Shown here one piece after another: positions 1 to 7,165 of a stretch of DNA of 20,668 bases; the stretch's first letter is position 1, and every line of letters starts with the position of its first letter. This DNA comes from DATGYC01 sp035298385 (lineage in GTDB: Bacteria; Bacillota; Sulfobacillia; Symbiobacteriales; Symbiobacteriaceae): positions 1-20,668 of the forward strand of contig DATGYC010000101.1 of the NCBI GenBank assembly GCA_035298385.1. The letters run 5' to 3'. Under the pieces are notes generated by a model that ran no database searches, was not told the DNA's origin, and worked only from the letters and a program-made list of their open reading frames with translations. Both the position numbers and the translations under genes were made by a program.

Positions 1-695
1 ACGACCGGCTTGGTCACGTGCTTCTTGATATACTCCGCGGCCTCCTCCTCCTGGATGCCGCCGATCTCGCCGACCATGACGATCGCCTCGGTCGTCGGAT
101 CAGCCTGGAAGAGCTCCAGGGCGTCCACGAAGTTGGTGCCGATCACCCGGTCACCGCCCATGCCAATCACCGTGGTCTGGCCCAGGTTGTTGGTGGTCAG
201 GTTGTAGGCGATCTCATAGGAGAGGGTGCCCGAGCGGGCGACGATGCCCACGGGGCCCGGCTTATAGATATGATTCGGCATAATGCCCATCTTGGCCGAG
301 GCGGACGGGGAGATGATGCCGAAGGTGTTCGGGCCGATCACGCGGCAGCCATTACGCCGGGCGTAGGCCTCGATCTCCATCGTCTCCTGAGTCGGGACGT
401 GCTCGGGGATCAGGACGAGCAGCTCGATGCCGGCGTTGATCGCCTCAAAGGCGGCATCCTTCACGCCCGGAGCCGGAACGAACATGATCGAGGCGTTGGC
501 GCCGCCCTTGGCGACCGCCTCGTGGACGGTGGCGTAGACGGGGACGCCGTGGACCTCCTGGCCAGCCTTGTCAAAGTTGACGCCGCCGACAACCTGCGTG
601 CCGAACGCCAGCATCTGGCCGGTGTGGAACTGGCCCTGGGAGCCGGTGATACCCTGGACAACGACACGGGACTCCTTGTTCAACAGAACGGCCAT
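1..695 (-). CDS. sucD: Succinyl-CoA ligase alpha subunit (3' end cut by window)
   Basis: Alpha subunit of ADP/GDP-forming succinyl-CoA synthetase, a TCA-cycle enzyme that interconverts succinyl-CoA and succinate with substrate-level phosphorylation in the cytoplasm. The reading frame opens at an ATG at 695 with MAVLLNKESRVVVQGITGSQ, the typical CoA-binding Rossmann start, followed by the GxxG segment GSQGQFHTG. Further on are VIGPNTFGIISP and VARSGTLSYEIA, both family landmarks. GPNTFG replaces the more common GPNCPG. About 231 of roughly 290-300 residues are present. The frame runs off the left edge at KKHVTKPV, just before the region that should carry the phosphorylated histidine (GHAGA motif), so that residue cannot be checked. 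The start lies 3 bases after the sucC stop, with an AAGGAGG site inside the end of sucC, so the two are almost certainly cotranscribed and coupled. Confidence 0.95.
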   Translation of the reverse strand, partial: MAVLLNKESRVVVQGITGSQGQFHTGQMLAFGTQVVGGVNFDKAGQEVHGVPVYATVHEAVAKGGANASIMFVPAPGVKDAAFEAINAGIELLVLIPEHVPTQETMEIEAYARRNGCRVIGPNTFGIISPSASAKMGIMPNHIYKPGPVGIVARSGTLSYEIAYNLTTNNLGQTTVIGMGGDRVIGTNFVDALELFQADPTTEAIVMVGEIGGIQEEEAAEYIKKHVTKPV

Positions 696-698
696 CGG

Positions 699-1820
699 TT
701 ACGCCTCCTTCCCGTAGGCGGCCTTAACGATCGCCTGCGCCGCTTCGCCCATCTCCGTGTAGGCCATGATGCCAGCGCCAGCGAGCATCTCGCGGCCACG
801 GACATCGTTGGTGCCGACCATGCGGACGACGAGCGGAACGTTGATGCCCCTCGACTGCTTCACCTGGATGATCGCCTCAGCAACGAGGTCGCACCGGGTG
901 ATGCCGCCGAAGATGTTGACGAAGATGCCCTTCGGGTTGGTCGCCAGGAGGGCGTCGAAGGCCTGGGCCGTCGGCTCAACACCGGAGCCGCCGCCGGCGT
1001 CCAGGAAGTTGGCCGGGCGCCCGCCGTAGTAGGAGAGCACATCGAGGGTGCCCATCGCCATGCCGGCGCCGTTGGCCATAACAGCGATGTCGCCCTCAAG
1101 CTGCACGAAGGCCAGGCCGATCGCCTTTACCTTCTTCTCCAGCTCGGTCCCTTCCTCGACCACCGGGAACTCCGGATGGCGGAAGAGGGAGTCGTCCTCG
1201 ACGTTGAAACGGCCGTCAGCGGCGACCAGCTTGGTGCCACCGTTGGTGAGAGCGAGCGGGTTGATCTCAACCAGCTCAGCGTCGTACTTGCGGAAGGCCT
1301 GGTACATGCCGGTCAGGACCTTGACGAACTGCTTCGCCAGGTCACCCTTCAGCCCGAGCTGGCGCGCGACCTCGCGAGCCTGGAAGGGCAGAAGGCCGGT
1401 GGTGATGTCGACGTGCTGGAAGACGATCTTGTCGTGCTCGACCGACTCGATCTCCACGCCGCCGTAGGCGGAGGCCATGATCAGCGGGAGCTTGGCCACA
1501 CCGTCGAGCGTGATCGAGACGTAGTACTCGTGCTCGATCGTCAGCTGCGGGTCGACGAGGACCTTGTCCACAATGTAGCCCTTCAGGTTCATGCCCAGGA
1601 TCTCGGACGCCTTCTGCTTGGCCTCTTCGGGGCTGTTGGCCAGCTTGATGCCGCCAGCCTTACCACGCCCGCCAACGAGAACTTGCGCCTTGATCGCACA
1701 CGGGCCGATCTTCGCCGCAGCCTCGGCAGCCTGCTCCGGGGTCTCGGCGAGGATGCCGCCGCCGGTCGGAACGCCGAACTCGGCAAGCATGCCCTTCGCC
1801 AGGTACTCGTACAGCTTCAT
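699..1820 (-). CDS. sucC: Succinyl-CoA ligase (ADP-forming) beta subunit
   Basis: Beta subunit of succinyl-CoA synthetase and partner of the downstream SucD. The 373 residues fit the usual length of about 385. An ATP-grasp domain occupies the N-terminal part, with KAQVLVGGRGKAGG at about 44-57 and the metal/nucleotide segment VEINPLAL at 184-191. The C-terminal ligase domain has NGAGMAMGTLD at 250-260, NFLDAGGG at 271-278 and NIFGGITRCDLVAEAI at 302-317. The ATG at 1820 is preceded by GGAGGT six bases upstream, so the start is firm. The 170-base leader holds a terminator-type hairpin and one copy of the palindromic repeat family described below, which makes leader-based control worth considering. 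Confidence 0.97.
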   Translation of the reverse strand: MKLYEYLAKGMLAEFGVPTGGGILAETPEQAAEAAAKIGPCAIKAQVLVGGRGKAGGIKLANSPEEAKQKASEILGMNLKGYIVDKVLVDPQLTIEHEYYVSITLDGVAKLPLIMASAYGGVEIESVEHDKIVFQHVDITTGLLPFQAREVARQLGLKGDLAKQFVKVLTGMYQAFRKYDAELVEINPLALTNGGTKLVAADGRFNVEDDSLFRHPEFPVVEEGTELEKKVKAIGLAFVQLEGDIAVMANGAGMAMGTLDVLSYYGGRPANFLDAGGGSGVEPTAQAFDALLATNPKGIFVNIFGGITRCDLVAEAIIQVKQSRGINVPLVVRMVGTNDVRGREMLAGAGIMAYTEMGEAAQAIVKAAYGKEA

Positions 1821-1851
1821 CTGCCCACCTCCAACAGAATCGAAGCGGAAC

Positions 1852-1905
1852 TCGCGGCAATTCCCGAGGACCCTGCGAGTTTAGCGCCGCAGGGAATTGC
1901 CGCGA
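1852..1905 (+). repeat. Palindromic element, copy 1 (sucC leader)
   Basis: A perfect 14-bp inverted repeat (TCGCGGCAATTCCC at 1852-1865, its complement at 1892-1905) encloses a 26-base centre that begins GAGGAC, contains GTTTAGC and ends CCGCA. The centre matches those of the copies at 10427, 10490 and 14690, while the arms differ in sequence but stay complementary. An alternative pairing of CCCTGCG (1871-1877) with CGCAGGG (1888-1894) is also possible. Read on the plus strand it would encode PEDPASLAPQGIA, the same peptide pattern as the coding copies, but here it is intergenic and antisense to sucC. It fills most of the space between the upstream terminator and the sucC ribosome site. Confidence 0.85.
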
Positions 1906-1910
1906 CGAGG

Positions 1911-1950
1911 AACAAAAAGAGGACCCGCGGAGGCACCGCGGGCCGTCTCC
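1911..1950 (-). terminator. Rho-independent terminator / possible sucCD leader attenuator
   Basis: On the minus strand a GC-rich hairpin (CCCGCGG at 1942-1936 pairing with CCGCGGG at 1930-1924, with flanking G-C pairs) is followed by CTCTTTTTG. It lies 41 bases past the stop of the upstream small gene and so should end the six-gene operon. A candidate promoter lies just upstream of it (1959-1967), so it could instead act as an attenuator in the sucCD leader. Confidence 0.8.
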
Positions 1951-1958
1951 ACCAGGAA

Positions 1959-1967
1959 ATTTTAGCA
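1959..1967 (-). promoter_or_regulatory. Candidate extended -10 promoter for sucCD
   Basis: The minus strand reads TGCTAAAAT, an extended -10 hexamer, in an AT-rich patch after the stop at 1991. No convincing -35 is visible. If used, transcription would start near 1952 and pass through the terminator-like hairpin and repeat copy 1 before sucC. No better -10 was seen between the hairpin and the sucC start. Confidence 0.35.
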
Positions 1968-1990
1968 TACTCGAGGGCTATCGTGGTATC

Positions 1991-2329
1991 TCACATTATG
2001 CGAAATTCTGTTGGAACGTTGGATCTTCCCTCTTCATCCAGCTTTGGCTGGTGCGCCATGATCAGCCCGACCAGTTCCACGGCCTCCCGCTCGGCGACCG
2101 GATCGCACAGAACCGTCGCCAGTAGGTGGGCGCCCACCGCATGCGAAAGGGCGTCCTCCACGAGTCCTACCTGCAATGAAGAGAGCGCCAAGAGCCGCCG
2201 CGCCTCGCACCGCTCGGCGGCTGTGGCGGACGGGGCATAGGCTGCCTTTAAGCCATACTGATGGACGGTGAACCAATCCTGACGGGCCGCTGCTTCTCGA
2301 GCCGTTCCCAGGTATGCCACATTACTCAT
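1991..2329 (-). CDS. Small helical protein of unknown function, TPR-like
   Basis: I do not recognise this 112-residue protein. It is predicted to be mostly helical (AREAAARQDW, AAERCEARRLLALSSLQVG, EDALSHAVGAHLLATVL), with the amphipathic spacing of TPR-like repeats; that is a composition-based guess. There is no signal peptide or membrane segment. Its ATG overlaps the stop of the preceding gene as ATGA, which indicates translational coupling and supports both genes being real. It is the last gene before the terminator at 1911-1950. It follows the alpha-glucan block, so a related role is possible but unproven. Confidence 0.6.
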   Translation of the reverse strand: MSNVAYLGTAREAAARQDWFTVHQYGLKAAYAPSATAAERCEARRLLALSSLQVGLVEDALSHAVGAHLLATVLCDPVAEREAVELVGLIMAHQPKLDEEGRSNVPTEFRIM

Positions 2330-2631
2330 CTGCGCCTGGCCTCCCGCTTCGCCACTGCCTCGACGATGAGATCATTAATCCAGGACTCCAGATCCCACTG
2401 CTCGCCAGCGATGGCATAGCAACGGGCCTCATGTAAGGACCGGAGCGCTCTGGGCCAGGCCCGCATCCGGCGGGCCGACCAATACTTGCTAAAGAGTCGC
2501 AGAAAGTCAGTCTTCCAGGGCCACCGTGCGGCCATGGCGTCGACCGGAAAGGTCTCGACCAACTCCACAGGAAGGTCGCTCATCAAAACCGAATCCGGCT
2601 CTTCCGTGTTGAACGGAAAGAGCTGCTCCAT
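2326..2631 (-). CDS. Small hypothetical protein
   Basis: I do not recognise this 101-residue protein. It has an acidic N-terminal third (NTEEPDSVLMSDLPVELVE) and a basic, aromatic, helical C-terminal part (FLRLFSKYWSARRMRAWPRALRSL, ending KREARRR). The ATG at 2631 has a GGAGGG site seven bases upstream, and the gene is coupled by a 4-base overlap to the next. It begins 72 bases after the GH57-GT4 gene, and an inverted repeat fills that gap. The two small genes may form a partner pair, but no function can be assigned. Confidence 0.6.
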   Translation of the reverse strand: MEQLFPFNTEEPDSVLMSDLPVELVETFPVDAMAARWPWKTDFLRLFSKYWSARRMRAWPRALRSLHEARCYAIAGEQWDLESWINDLIVEAVAKREARRR

Positions 2632-2643
2632 CCGAGATCCCTC

Positions 2644-2685
2644 CTGCTCAATGACTCTTCGTCTATTAATACGAGTTTTGAGCAG
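2644..2685 (-). promoter_or_regulatory. Interrupted inverted repeat ahead of the small gene pair
   Basis: CTGCTCAA at 2644-2651 pairs with TTGAGCAG at 2678-2685, and inside it ACTCTTCGT (2654-2662) pairs imperfectly with ACGAGT (2671-2676) around an AT-rich loop containing TATTAAT. It ends next to the ribosome site of the gene starting at 2631. In that gene's reading direction there is no T-run after the hairpin, so it is not a typical terminator. An operator, a processing site or a leader hairpin are all possible. Confidence 0.4.
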
Positions 2686-2703
2686 AAAAAGTTCGAACAG
2701 AAA

Positions 2704-5373
2704 CTATAAAGATTTTGTAAAGATGCGTTTGTAGACCTGAATGGTCTGTGCGGCAATCTGCGACCAACCGAACCGTTCGGTCAGATCGCGGTTCGCAGCC
2801 GCAACCAGACGCCGTTTCAGGGCACCATCCGTGAGAAGCCGCTTCATCTGAATAGCCAGGGAGTGCGGATCGCCCGGATAGACCCGCAGGCCGTTCTGAT
2901 CATGGGTGACGATCTCGCGCAGGCCGCCGGTCTCGCTGACGATGACGGGGACGCCCGCCGCCATTACCTCCAGCGCGACGATGCCAAACGGCTCATAGAG
3001 TGAGGGGACGAGTCCGGCGACGGCGCCCGCTAGGTAGCGATCCCGGTCGACGTCCGTGACCCGGCCGAGGAACTGAACCCGGGCAGCCAGACCGAGTCTG
3101 GTCGCCTGCTCCTTCAACTCTGCCTCCATCGGCCCCTTACCGGCGACGAGGAGCCGGACCGTCGGCGGCAGGTGGCTCAGCGCCTCGATGGCGACCTGGA
3201 CCCCCTTCTCGGGGACCAGGCGCCCGATGAAGAAGAAGTAGGGATCGGGCGATGCCTCTGCGGCGACGACGGTGCCAGGCAGGTCGATCCCGTTGTAGAT
3301 GACCGTCGGGATCCGCCCGCTGTACCAGGCTACCGCCTTGCCCATCGCCTCGGAGACGGTAATCACTTGGTCAGTCGTCTGCGCAAGGCGGATCTCCTCT
3401 TCATGGATCGCCGCCTGGAGATCGGAGTTGATCGAGCCGTTCCGGCCCTGCTCCAGGGCGTGGATCGTGGCGACTAGGGGGACTCGCCAGGCCGCCTTCA
3501 GGCCCATCCCAGCCTGACCAGCGAGCCAGTCATGGGCGTGGACCAGGTCGAATGGGCCTGCTTGGTTGGCCCAGGCCAGTGCCTCCTGCTGGAGCGATCG
3601 ATTCAACTGGTAGACCCAGGCGAGGAAGGAGTCCGTCTCGGGCGGACGGGCGATCCGTCGGACCCGCATGCCGGCGATACGCTCCTCGTCGGGGCGCTCC
3701 CCCGGCATGCAGGCGGTCAGGACGGAGACCCGATGACCGAGGCCCACGAGCGCCTTGCCCAGGTCGTGCACGTGGCGCCCGAGCCCGCCCACGTTGTTGG
3801 GCGGAAACTCCCACGAGAGCATCAGGATGTGCAGGGCGCCGTCGGGGGGCGTCTTCGGGGCCGTAGCGACTACCGCCTGGGCAATAGGGAGTTTCCAGGT
3901 TGGCATCGCGGGTGCTTGCTGATCCAGCGCGGCCCAGAAGCGATCCAGGTGCGTGCGGAACTCGCGCTCGGCCCACTGGACCGCGGTCTGGCCGGTCATG
4001 ATGAAGGGCAGGTCGGAGGCCTGGGCCAGAAGGAGTGCGCTTCCGGCAGCCTCTAGTACGGGTGGCGATAAGGGGCTGTCCGGCGGGGCGCCCGCCCGCC
4101 CCTCCACCACAGCCCAGAAGGCTCGCTCCGCCTTGTGGAGTTCCGGCCAGATCTGGTCATTGGCCGGGCCGACCCAGACCGAGAAGTCGCCCTTCGCCCC
4201 CCACGTGGCGGGCGGTACCTGCGCCAGGGGGGGCGCCCATCCCGCCGCCAGCCACTCGTCCGGCGAGGCGACCGCCACCTCGCCCTCGGAGGCGATCAGC
4301 CGCCAGACCGCCTCCAGCCAGGCTGGACCCTCGAACCACCAGTGACCAAAGAGCTCCGCATCGAACGGGGCGACGATCGGGCCGGTCCGCTCCTTCAGTC
4401 TCTCGACGAAGTGGCGGGCGTGGGCCGCAACCTGAGCCGCTGCCTCAGCGGGGCGGTAGGGCTCCTTCTGCCCCATCAGCCCGGGCCCGTGAGCTGTCAC
4501 CCGGTAGAACTTCAGCCCGGTGTCAGACCGGACCCAGCCCTCGACCAGGTAGGGCGCTACTTCGTCGAGCGGCAGATCGTAGCCCTGATCCCGGTAGAAC
4601 TCCCGGTAGGCCGGGTCACCGGGGTAGCCGCCCCGGCTGTCCCAGACCTGACGAGTGACCGCCTGATCTCGCCCGAAGAGGGCGACGCCACCGGGGGTGG
4701 TCAGGACGGCGCCCTTGACTGGTGGGTAGGCGGCTCGCACCGCCGCATCATCCGTCAGGGACCAGCGGATGCCGTGGGCCGCGAGCAGGTGATCCAGCCC
4801 GGGGGCGTAGGCGCACTCGGGTAGCCAGAGCCCCGCCGGGCGGAAGCCGAAGCGCTGCTCGAAGATCTGCAGGGCGACCTCGATCTGCAGGCGCCGGGTC
4901 CGGTCATCGGCCAGGAGCGGCAGGACCGGATGGGTGCCGGCGGCGGTGATCAGTGCGATCGATCCCGCCTGGGCCAGTTGGCCGAAGGGCGTTAGGAGGT
5001 CGTTGCCGGACCGGTCGAGCGTCGCCCCGACCTCAAGCAGGCGCTGCCGATGAAACTCGGCCGCTGCCGCCAGATCGCTCCCGGCGAGCCGAGTCGCTTC
5101 GCGGGCGCCCAACTCTGCCATCCGCGCGACGTGGGCCCGACAGCGGGCCATCAGGGCCGAATCGCCCAGCATGGCTAGCAGGGGCGCCGAGAGCGAGAGC
5201 GTCAGCCGGGGGCGGATCCCCTCCGCCAAGAGCCGCTGGAGCGACCAGAGGAGCGGGATGTAGGTCTCGGTCACCGCCTCGTAGAGCCAGCGCTCCTCCA
5301 GGATCTCCGCCCCTGACGGGTTGACGTAGGGCAGGTGTGCGTGCAGAACGAGCATCAGCGTCGGTCCAGTCAA
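2704..5373 (-). CDS. GH57 alpha-glucan branching enzyme fused to a GT4 glycosyltransferase
   Basis: One 889-residue polypeptide joins two activities of alpha-glucan synthesis. Residues 1 to about 430 form a GH57 barrel of the DUF1957/branching-enzyme type: HAHLPY at 11-16, nucleophile motif WLPECAY with Glu186, and acid motif PFDAELFGHWWFEG with Asp338. After a helical region, residues about 515-889 form a GT-B glycosyltransferase of family 4: WEFPPNNVGGLGRHVHDLG at 521-539, DLVHAHDW at 609-616, GRLVPEKG at 717-724, and the E-x7-E motif in YEPFGIVALE (Glu794, Glu802). GT4 members of this shape use nucleotide-glucose to build or elongate alpha-glucans. The start is TTG at 5373, chosen because GGAGGG lies eight bases upstream. 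No signal peptide, so cytoplasmic. It sits 15 bases downstream of the DUF4912-like gene. The exact sugar-nucleotide donor cannot be read from sequence. Confidence 0.9.
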   Translation of the reverse strand: MTGPTLMLVLHAHLPYVNPSGAEILEERWLYEAVTETYIPLLWSLQRLLAEGIRPRLTLSLSAPLLAMLGDSALMARCRAHVARMAELGAREATRLAGSDLAAAAEFHRQRLLEVGATLDRSGNDLLTPFGQLAQAGSIALITAAGTHPVLPLLADDRTRRLQIEVALQIFEQRFGFRPAGLWLPECAYAPGLDHLLAAHGIRWSLTDDAAVRAAYPPVKGAVLTTPGGVALFGRDQAVTRQVWDSRGGYPGDPAYREFYRDQGYDLPLDEVAPYLVEGWVRSDTGLKFYRVTAHGPGLMGQKEPYRPAEAAAQVAAHARHFVERLKERTGPIVAPFDAELFGHWWFEGPAWLEAVWRLIASEGEVAVASPDEWLAAGWAPPLAQVPPATWGAKGDFSVWVGPANDQIWPELHKAERAFWAVVEGRAGAPPDSPLSPPVLEAAGSALLLAQASDLPFIMTGQTAVQWAEREFRTHLDRFWAALDQQAPAMPTWKLPIAQAVVATAPKTPPDGALHILMLSWEFPPNNVGGLGRHVHDLGKALVGLGHRVSVLTACMPGERPDEERIAGMRVRRIARPPETDSFLAWVYQLNRSLQQEALAWANQAGPFDLVHAHDWLAGQAGMGLKAAWRVPLVATIHALEQGRNGSINSDLQAAIHEEEIRLAQTTDQVITVSEAMGKAVAWYSGRIPTVIYNGIDLPGTVVAAEASPDPYFFFIGRLVPEKGVQVAIEALSHLPPTVRLLVAGKGPMEAELKEQATRLGLAARVQFLGRVTDVDRDRYLAGAVAGLVPSLYEPFGIVALEVMAAGVPVIVSETGGLREIVTHDQNGLRVYPGDPHSLAIQMKRLLTDGALKRRLVAAANRDLTERFGWSQIAAQTIQVYKRIFTKSL

Positions 5374-5388
5374 GGGGCGTTCCCTCCT

Positions 5389-5757
5389 TTACGAGCGATG
5401 GTAGAGTTCGGGCGAGCGCCCCTCCCCTTCCCGGGGCAGCCAGGGCGTCTGAACCGGGCCGGCCTCCATGAGGGGGCGGAAGGCGCCCTCCCGTTGCTCC
5501 CCGATCGCCACCTCGTAGAGATGGCCGGGTAGGAGGGCGCCGACGTAGATCGAGGTCTGTCCGGCCGGAATCCGTCGTTCTCGTCTGCCCGTGCCGTCCA
5601 GGAGCGCAGAGGCGGGGCGCCCGCTCAGGTCCTTTAGTTGCAGGATCAACGAGTGGGCGGTTGGTGGACTCCAATAGATGAAGAGTTCCTGCGCGGAGCG
5701 AACCATCACGCCAAGTCGACCGCCGCCCCATTCCGTCACCGCTGCTGACCCGGTCAT
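5389..5757 (-). CDS. DUF4912-like small protein
   Basis: A 122-residue protein with pattern LGVMVRSAQELFIYW near the N-terminus and VGALLPGHLYEVAIGEQ later. This resembles DUF4912 proteins (beta-sandwich, with a recurring R-x-x-x-x-LFxYW motif), which are often found beside GH57 and glycosyltransferase genes. The function is not established; a carbohydrate-binding or scaffolding role for the downstream GH57-GT4 enzyme is an inference from order. Its ATG overlaps the stop of the phosphohexomutase gene by four bases (ATGA), and it ends 15 bases before the GH57-GT4 start, so all three are in one operon. Confidence 0.7.
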   Translation of the reverse strand: MTGSAAVTEWGGGRLGVMVRSAQELFIYWSPPTAHSLILQLKDLSGRPASALLDGTGRRERRIPAGQTSIYVGALLPGHLYEVAIGEQREGAFRPLMEAGPVQTPWLPREGEGRSPELYHRS

Positions 5758-7142
5758 ACCTGGGCCACCTCCTCCAGCGCATCGCGCAGGATCGCTTCGA
5801 GCATCTCGGCGGTGGGCGCCTCCCCGTAGACCCGGACGAGCGGCTCGGTCCCGCTGAAGCGGAGGAGCAGCCAGGCCTCCTCGGCCAGCCGGAACTTGTA
5901 GCCATCCCGCCGATCGACCGACTGGACCGCCTGGCCGCCGAAGGAGACCGGGGTAGCCGCCTGGAGGGCCGCCTCGATCCGCGCACGGTCACCCTGGTGC
6001 AGGTGCAGGTCGATCCGCTTGGCGTGGGGGCGCCCGTACTGGCCGTAGATCTCCTCGAGCACCTGGCCGAGTGGCTTGCCCCAATCGAGCCGCATCTGGG
6101 CGAGGAGCAGGTTGGCCAGGATCCCATCCTTCTCCGGGATATGCCCGCCGATCGAGAGGCCGCCGGACTCCTCGCCCGCTAGGAGTACCCCGCCCTCGAG
6201 CATCGCCTGGGCGAGGTACTTGAAGCCGACGGGCGTCTCGATCACCGGACAGTTGTGGGCCGCCGCGATCCGGTCGAGCAGATGGGTGGTGGCCAGGGTC
6301 CGGACCACCTTCCCGCGCAAGTTTCGCTTGGTCAGCAGGTAGGTCAGCATCAGGGTCAGGACCTGGTTGGCGCTCAGGTAGCCCGCCACGGGGTCGACGC
6401 AGCCAAACCGGTCGGCGTCGCCATCGTTGGCGAGGCCGAGGTCGGCCCCGCTCTCCTGCATCGCCTGGATCAGCGGCTGGAGGCCCTCGCCCGTCGGCTC
6501 GGGGGTGATGCCGCCGAAGAGGGGGTCTCGCTCCCCGTGCAGGAAGATGGCGGGGCTGAGCGCCGCCATGTAGGGGGCGCCCACGCCGTACATCGCATCA
6601 TAGGCGAGAGTCAGGCCGCTCGCCTTGAGCCGCTCTAGGTTGACCAGACCGCCCAGGTGCGCCCAGTAGTCGGGAGCCGGATCGAAGATCGGGATGGCGG
6701 CCGGGACCCGCCCATCGATCCGCTCCTGCGGCGCCACCTTGTTGGCCACCTCCTGGAGCTCCTGCGTGATCGCTGGGGTGGCTGGTCCGGCATACCAGGG
6801 GATGAACTTCATCCCCTGGTAGCGAGGCGGGTTGTGCGAAGCGGTGAACATGATCGCCCCGCCCGCCTTCTGGCGCTGCACGGCGTGAGCCAGGACTGGG
6901 GTCGGGGTCGGCTGGTCGGTCACCTGGGCGGTGATCCCCTCCTCGTGAAGGACCTCCCAGGCGATTGCGGCCATCTCTTCGGCGAGGAAGCGGTTGTCGT
7001 AGCCGATCAGGCAGGCCTGACCCGGGGCCTCCCGCTTTAGGTAGCGGGCGATCGCCCGGGCCACCGCCCGTACGTTCTGAAAGGTGAAGTCGGCTGCCAA
7101 GAGCCCGCGCCATCCATCCGTCCCGAAATGAATTACGCTCAC
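5754..7142 (-). CDS. Phosphoglucomutase/phosphomannomutase family enzyme
   Basis: Alpha-D-phosphohexomutase of 462 residues, the usual size. All four active-site loops are intact: phosphoserine loop TASHNPP (Ser102), metal loop DGDADR at 240-245, sugar loop GEESGG at 323-328, and phosphate loop RFSGTEP at 428-434. It should interconvert the 6- and 1-phosphates of glucose or mannose. In this operon the likely role is supplying glucose-1-phosphate for nucleotide-sugar synthesis. The frame stays open far upstream, but the start is placed at the GTG at 7142, where the conserved SVIHFGTDGWRG begins and a GGGGGG site lies eight bases upstream. It begins 23 bases after the preceding gene and overlaps the next by four. 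Which sugar it prefers cannot be told from these motifs. Confidence 0.93.
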   Translation of the reverse strand: MSVIHFGTDGWRGLLAADFTFQNVRAVARAIARYLKREAPGQACLIGYDNRFLAEEMAAIAWEVLHEEGITAQVTDQPTPTPVLAHAVQRQKAGGAIMFTASHNPPRYQGMKFIPWYAGPATPAITQELQEVANKVAPQERIDGRVPAAIPIFDPAPDYWAHLGGLVNLERLKASGLTLAYDAMYGVGAPYMAALSPAIFLHGERDPLFGGITPEPTGEGLQPLIQAMQESGADLGLANDGDADRFGCVDPVAGYLSANQVLTLMLTYLLTKRNLRGKVVRTLATTHLLDRIAAAHNCPVIETPVGFKYLAQAMLEGGVLLAGEESGGLSIGGHIPEKDGILANLLLAQMRLDWGKPLGQVLEEIYGQYGRPHAKRIDLHLHQGDRARIEAALQAATPVSFGGQAVQSVDRRDGYKFRLAEEAWLLLRFSGTEPLVRVYGEAPTAEMLEAILRDALEEVAQV

Positions 7143-7165
7143 CGCTCGTTCCCCCCGGCTGTCGG

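Noticed and set aside
1919..1955. Plus-strand string GGCACCGCGGG resembling a T-box antiterminator core
   Set aside because: The specifier stem and other T-box parts are absent and no plus-strand gene follows; the stretch is explained by the minus-strand terminator stem.
18..2240. A 740-codon plus-strand open frame over sucD and sucC
   Set aside because: It is the antisense shadow of two certain genes in GC-rich DNA; its translation is low-complexity, rich in D, G, R, L and V, and there is no ribosome site. It does pass through repeat copy 1 in the EDxAxLAPQ frame, which is noted but does not make it a gene.
2644..2685. Terminator for the GH57-GT4 gene
   Set aside because: In the gene's direction the hairpin is followed by GAGGGATC rather than a T-run, and the inner stem is interrupted, so it is listed only as a possible regulatory repeat.
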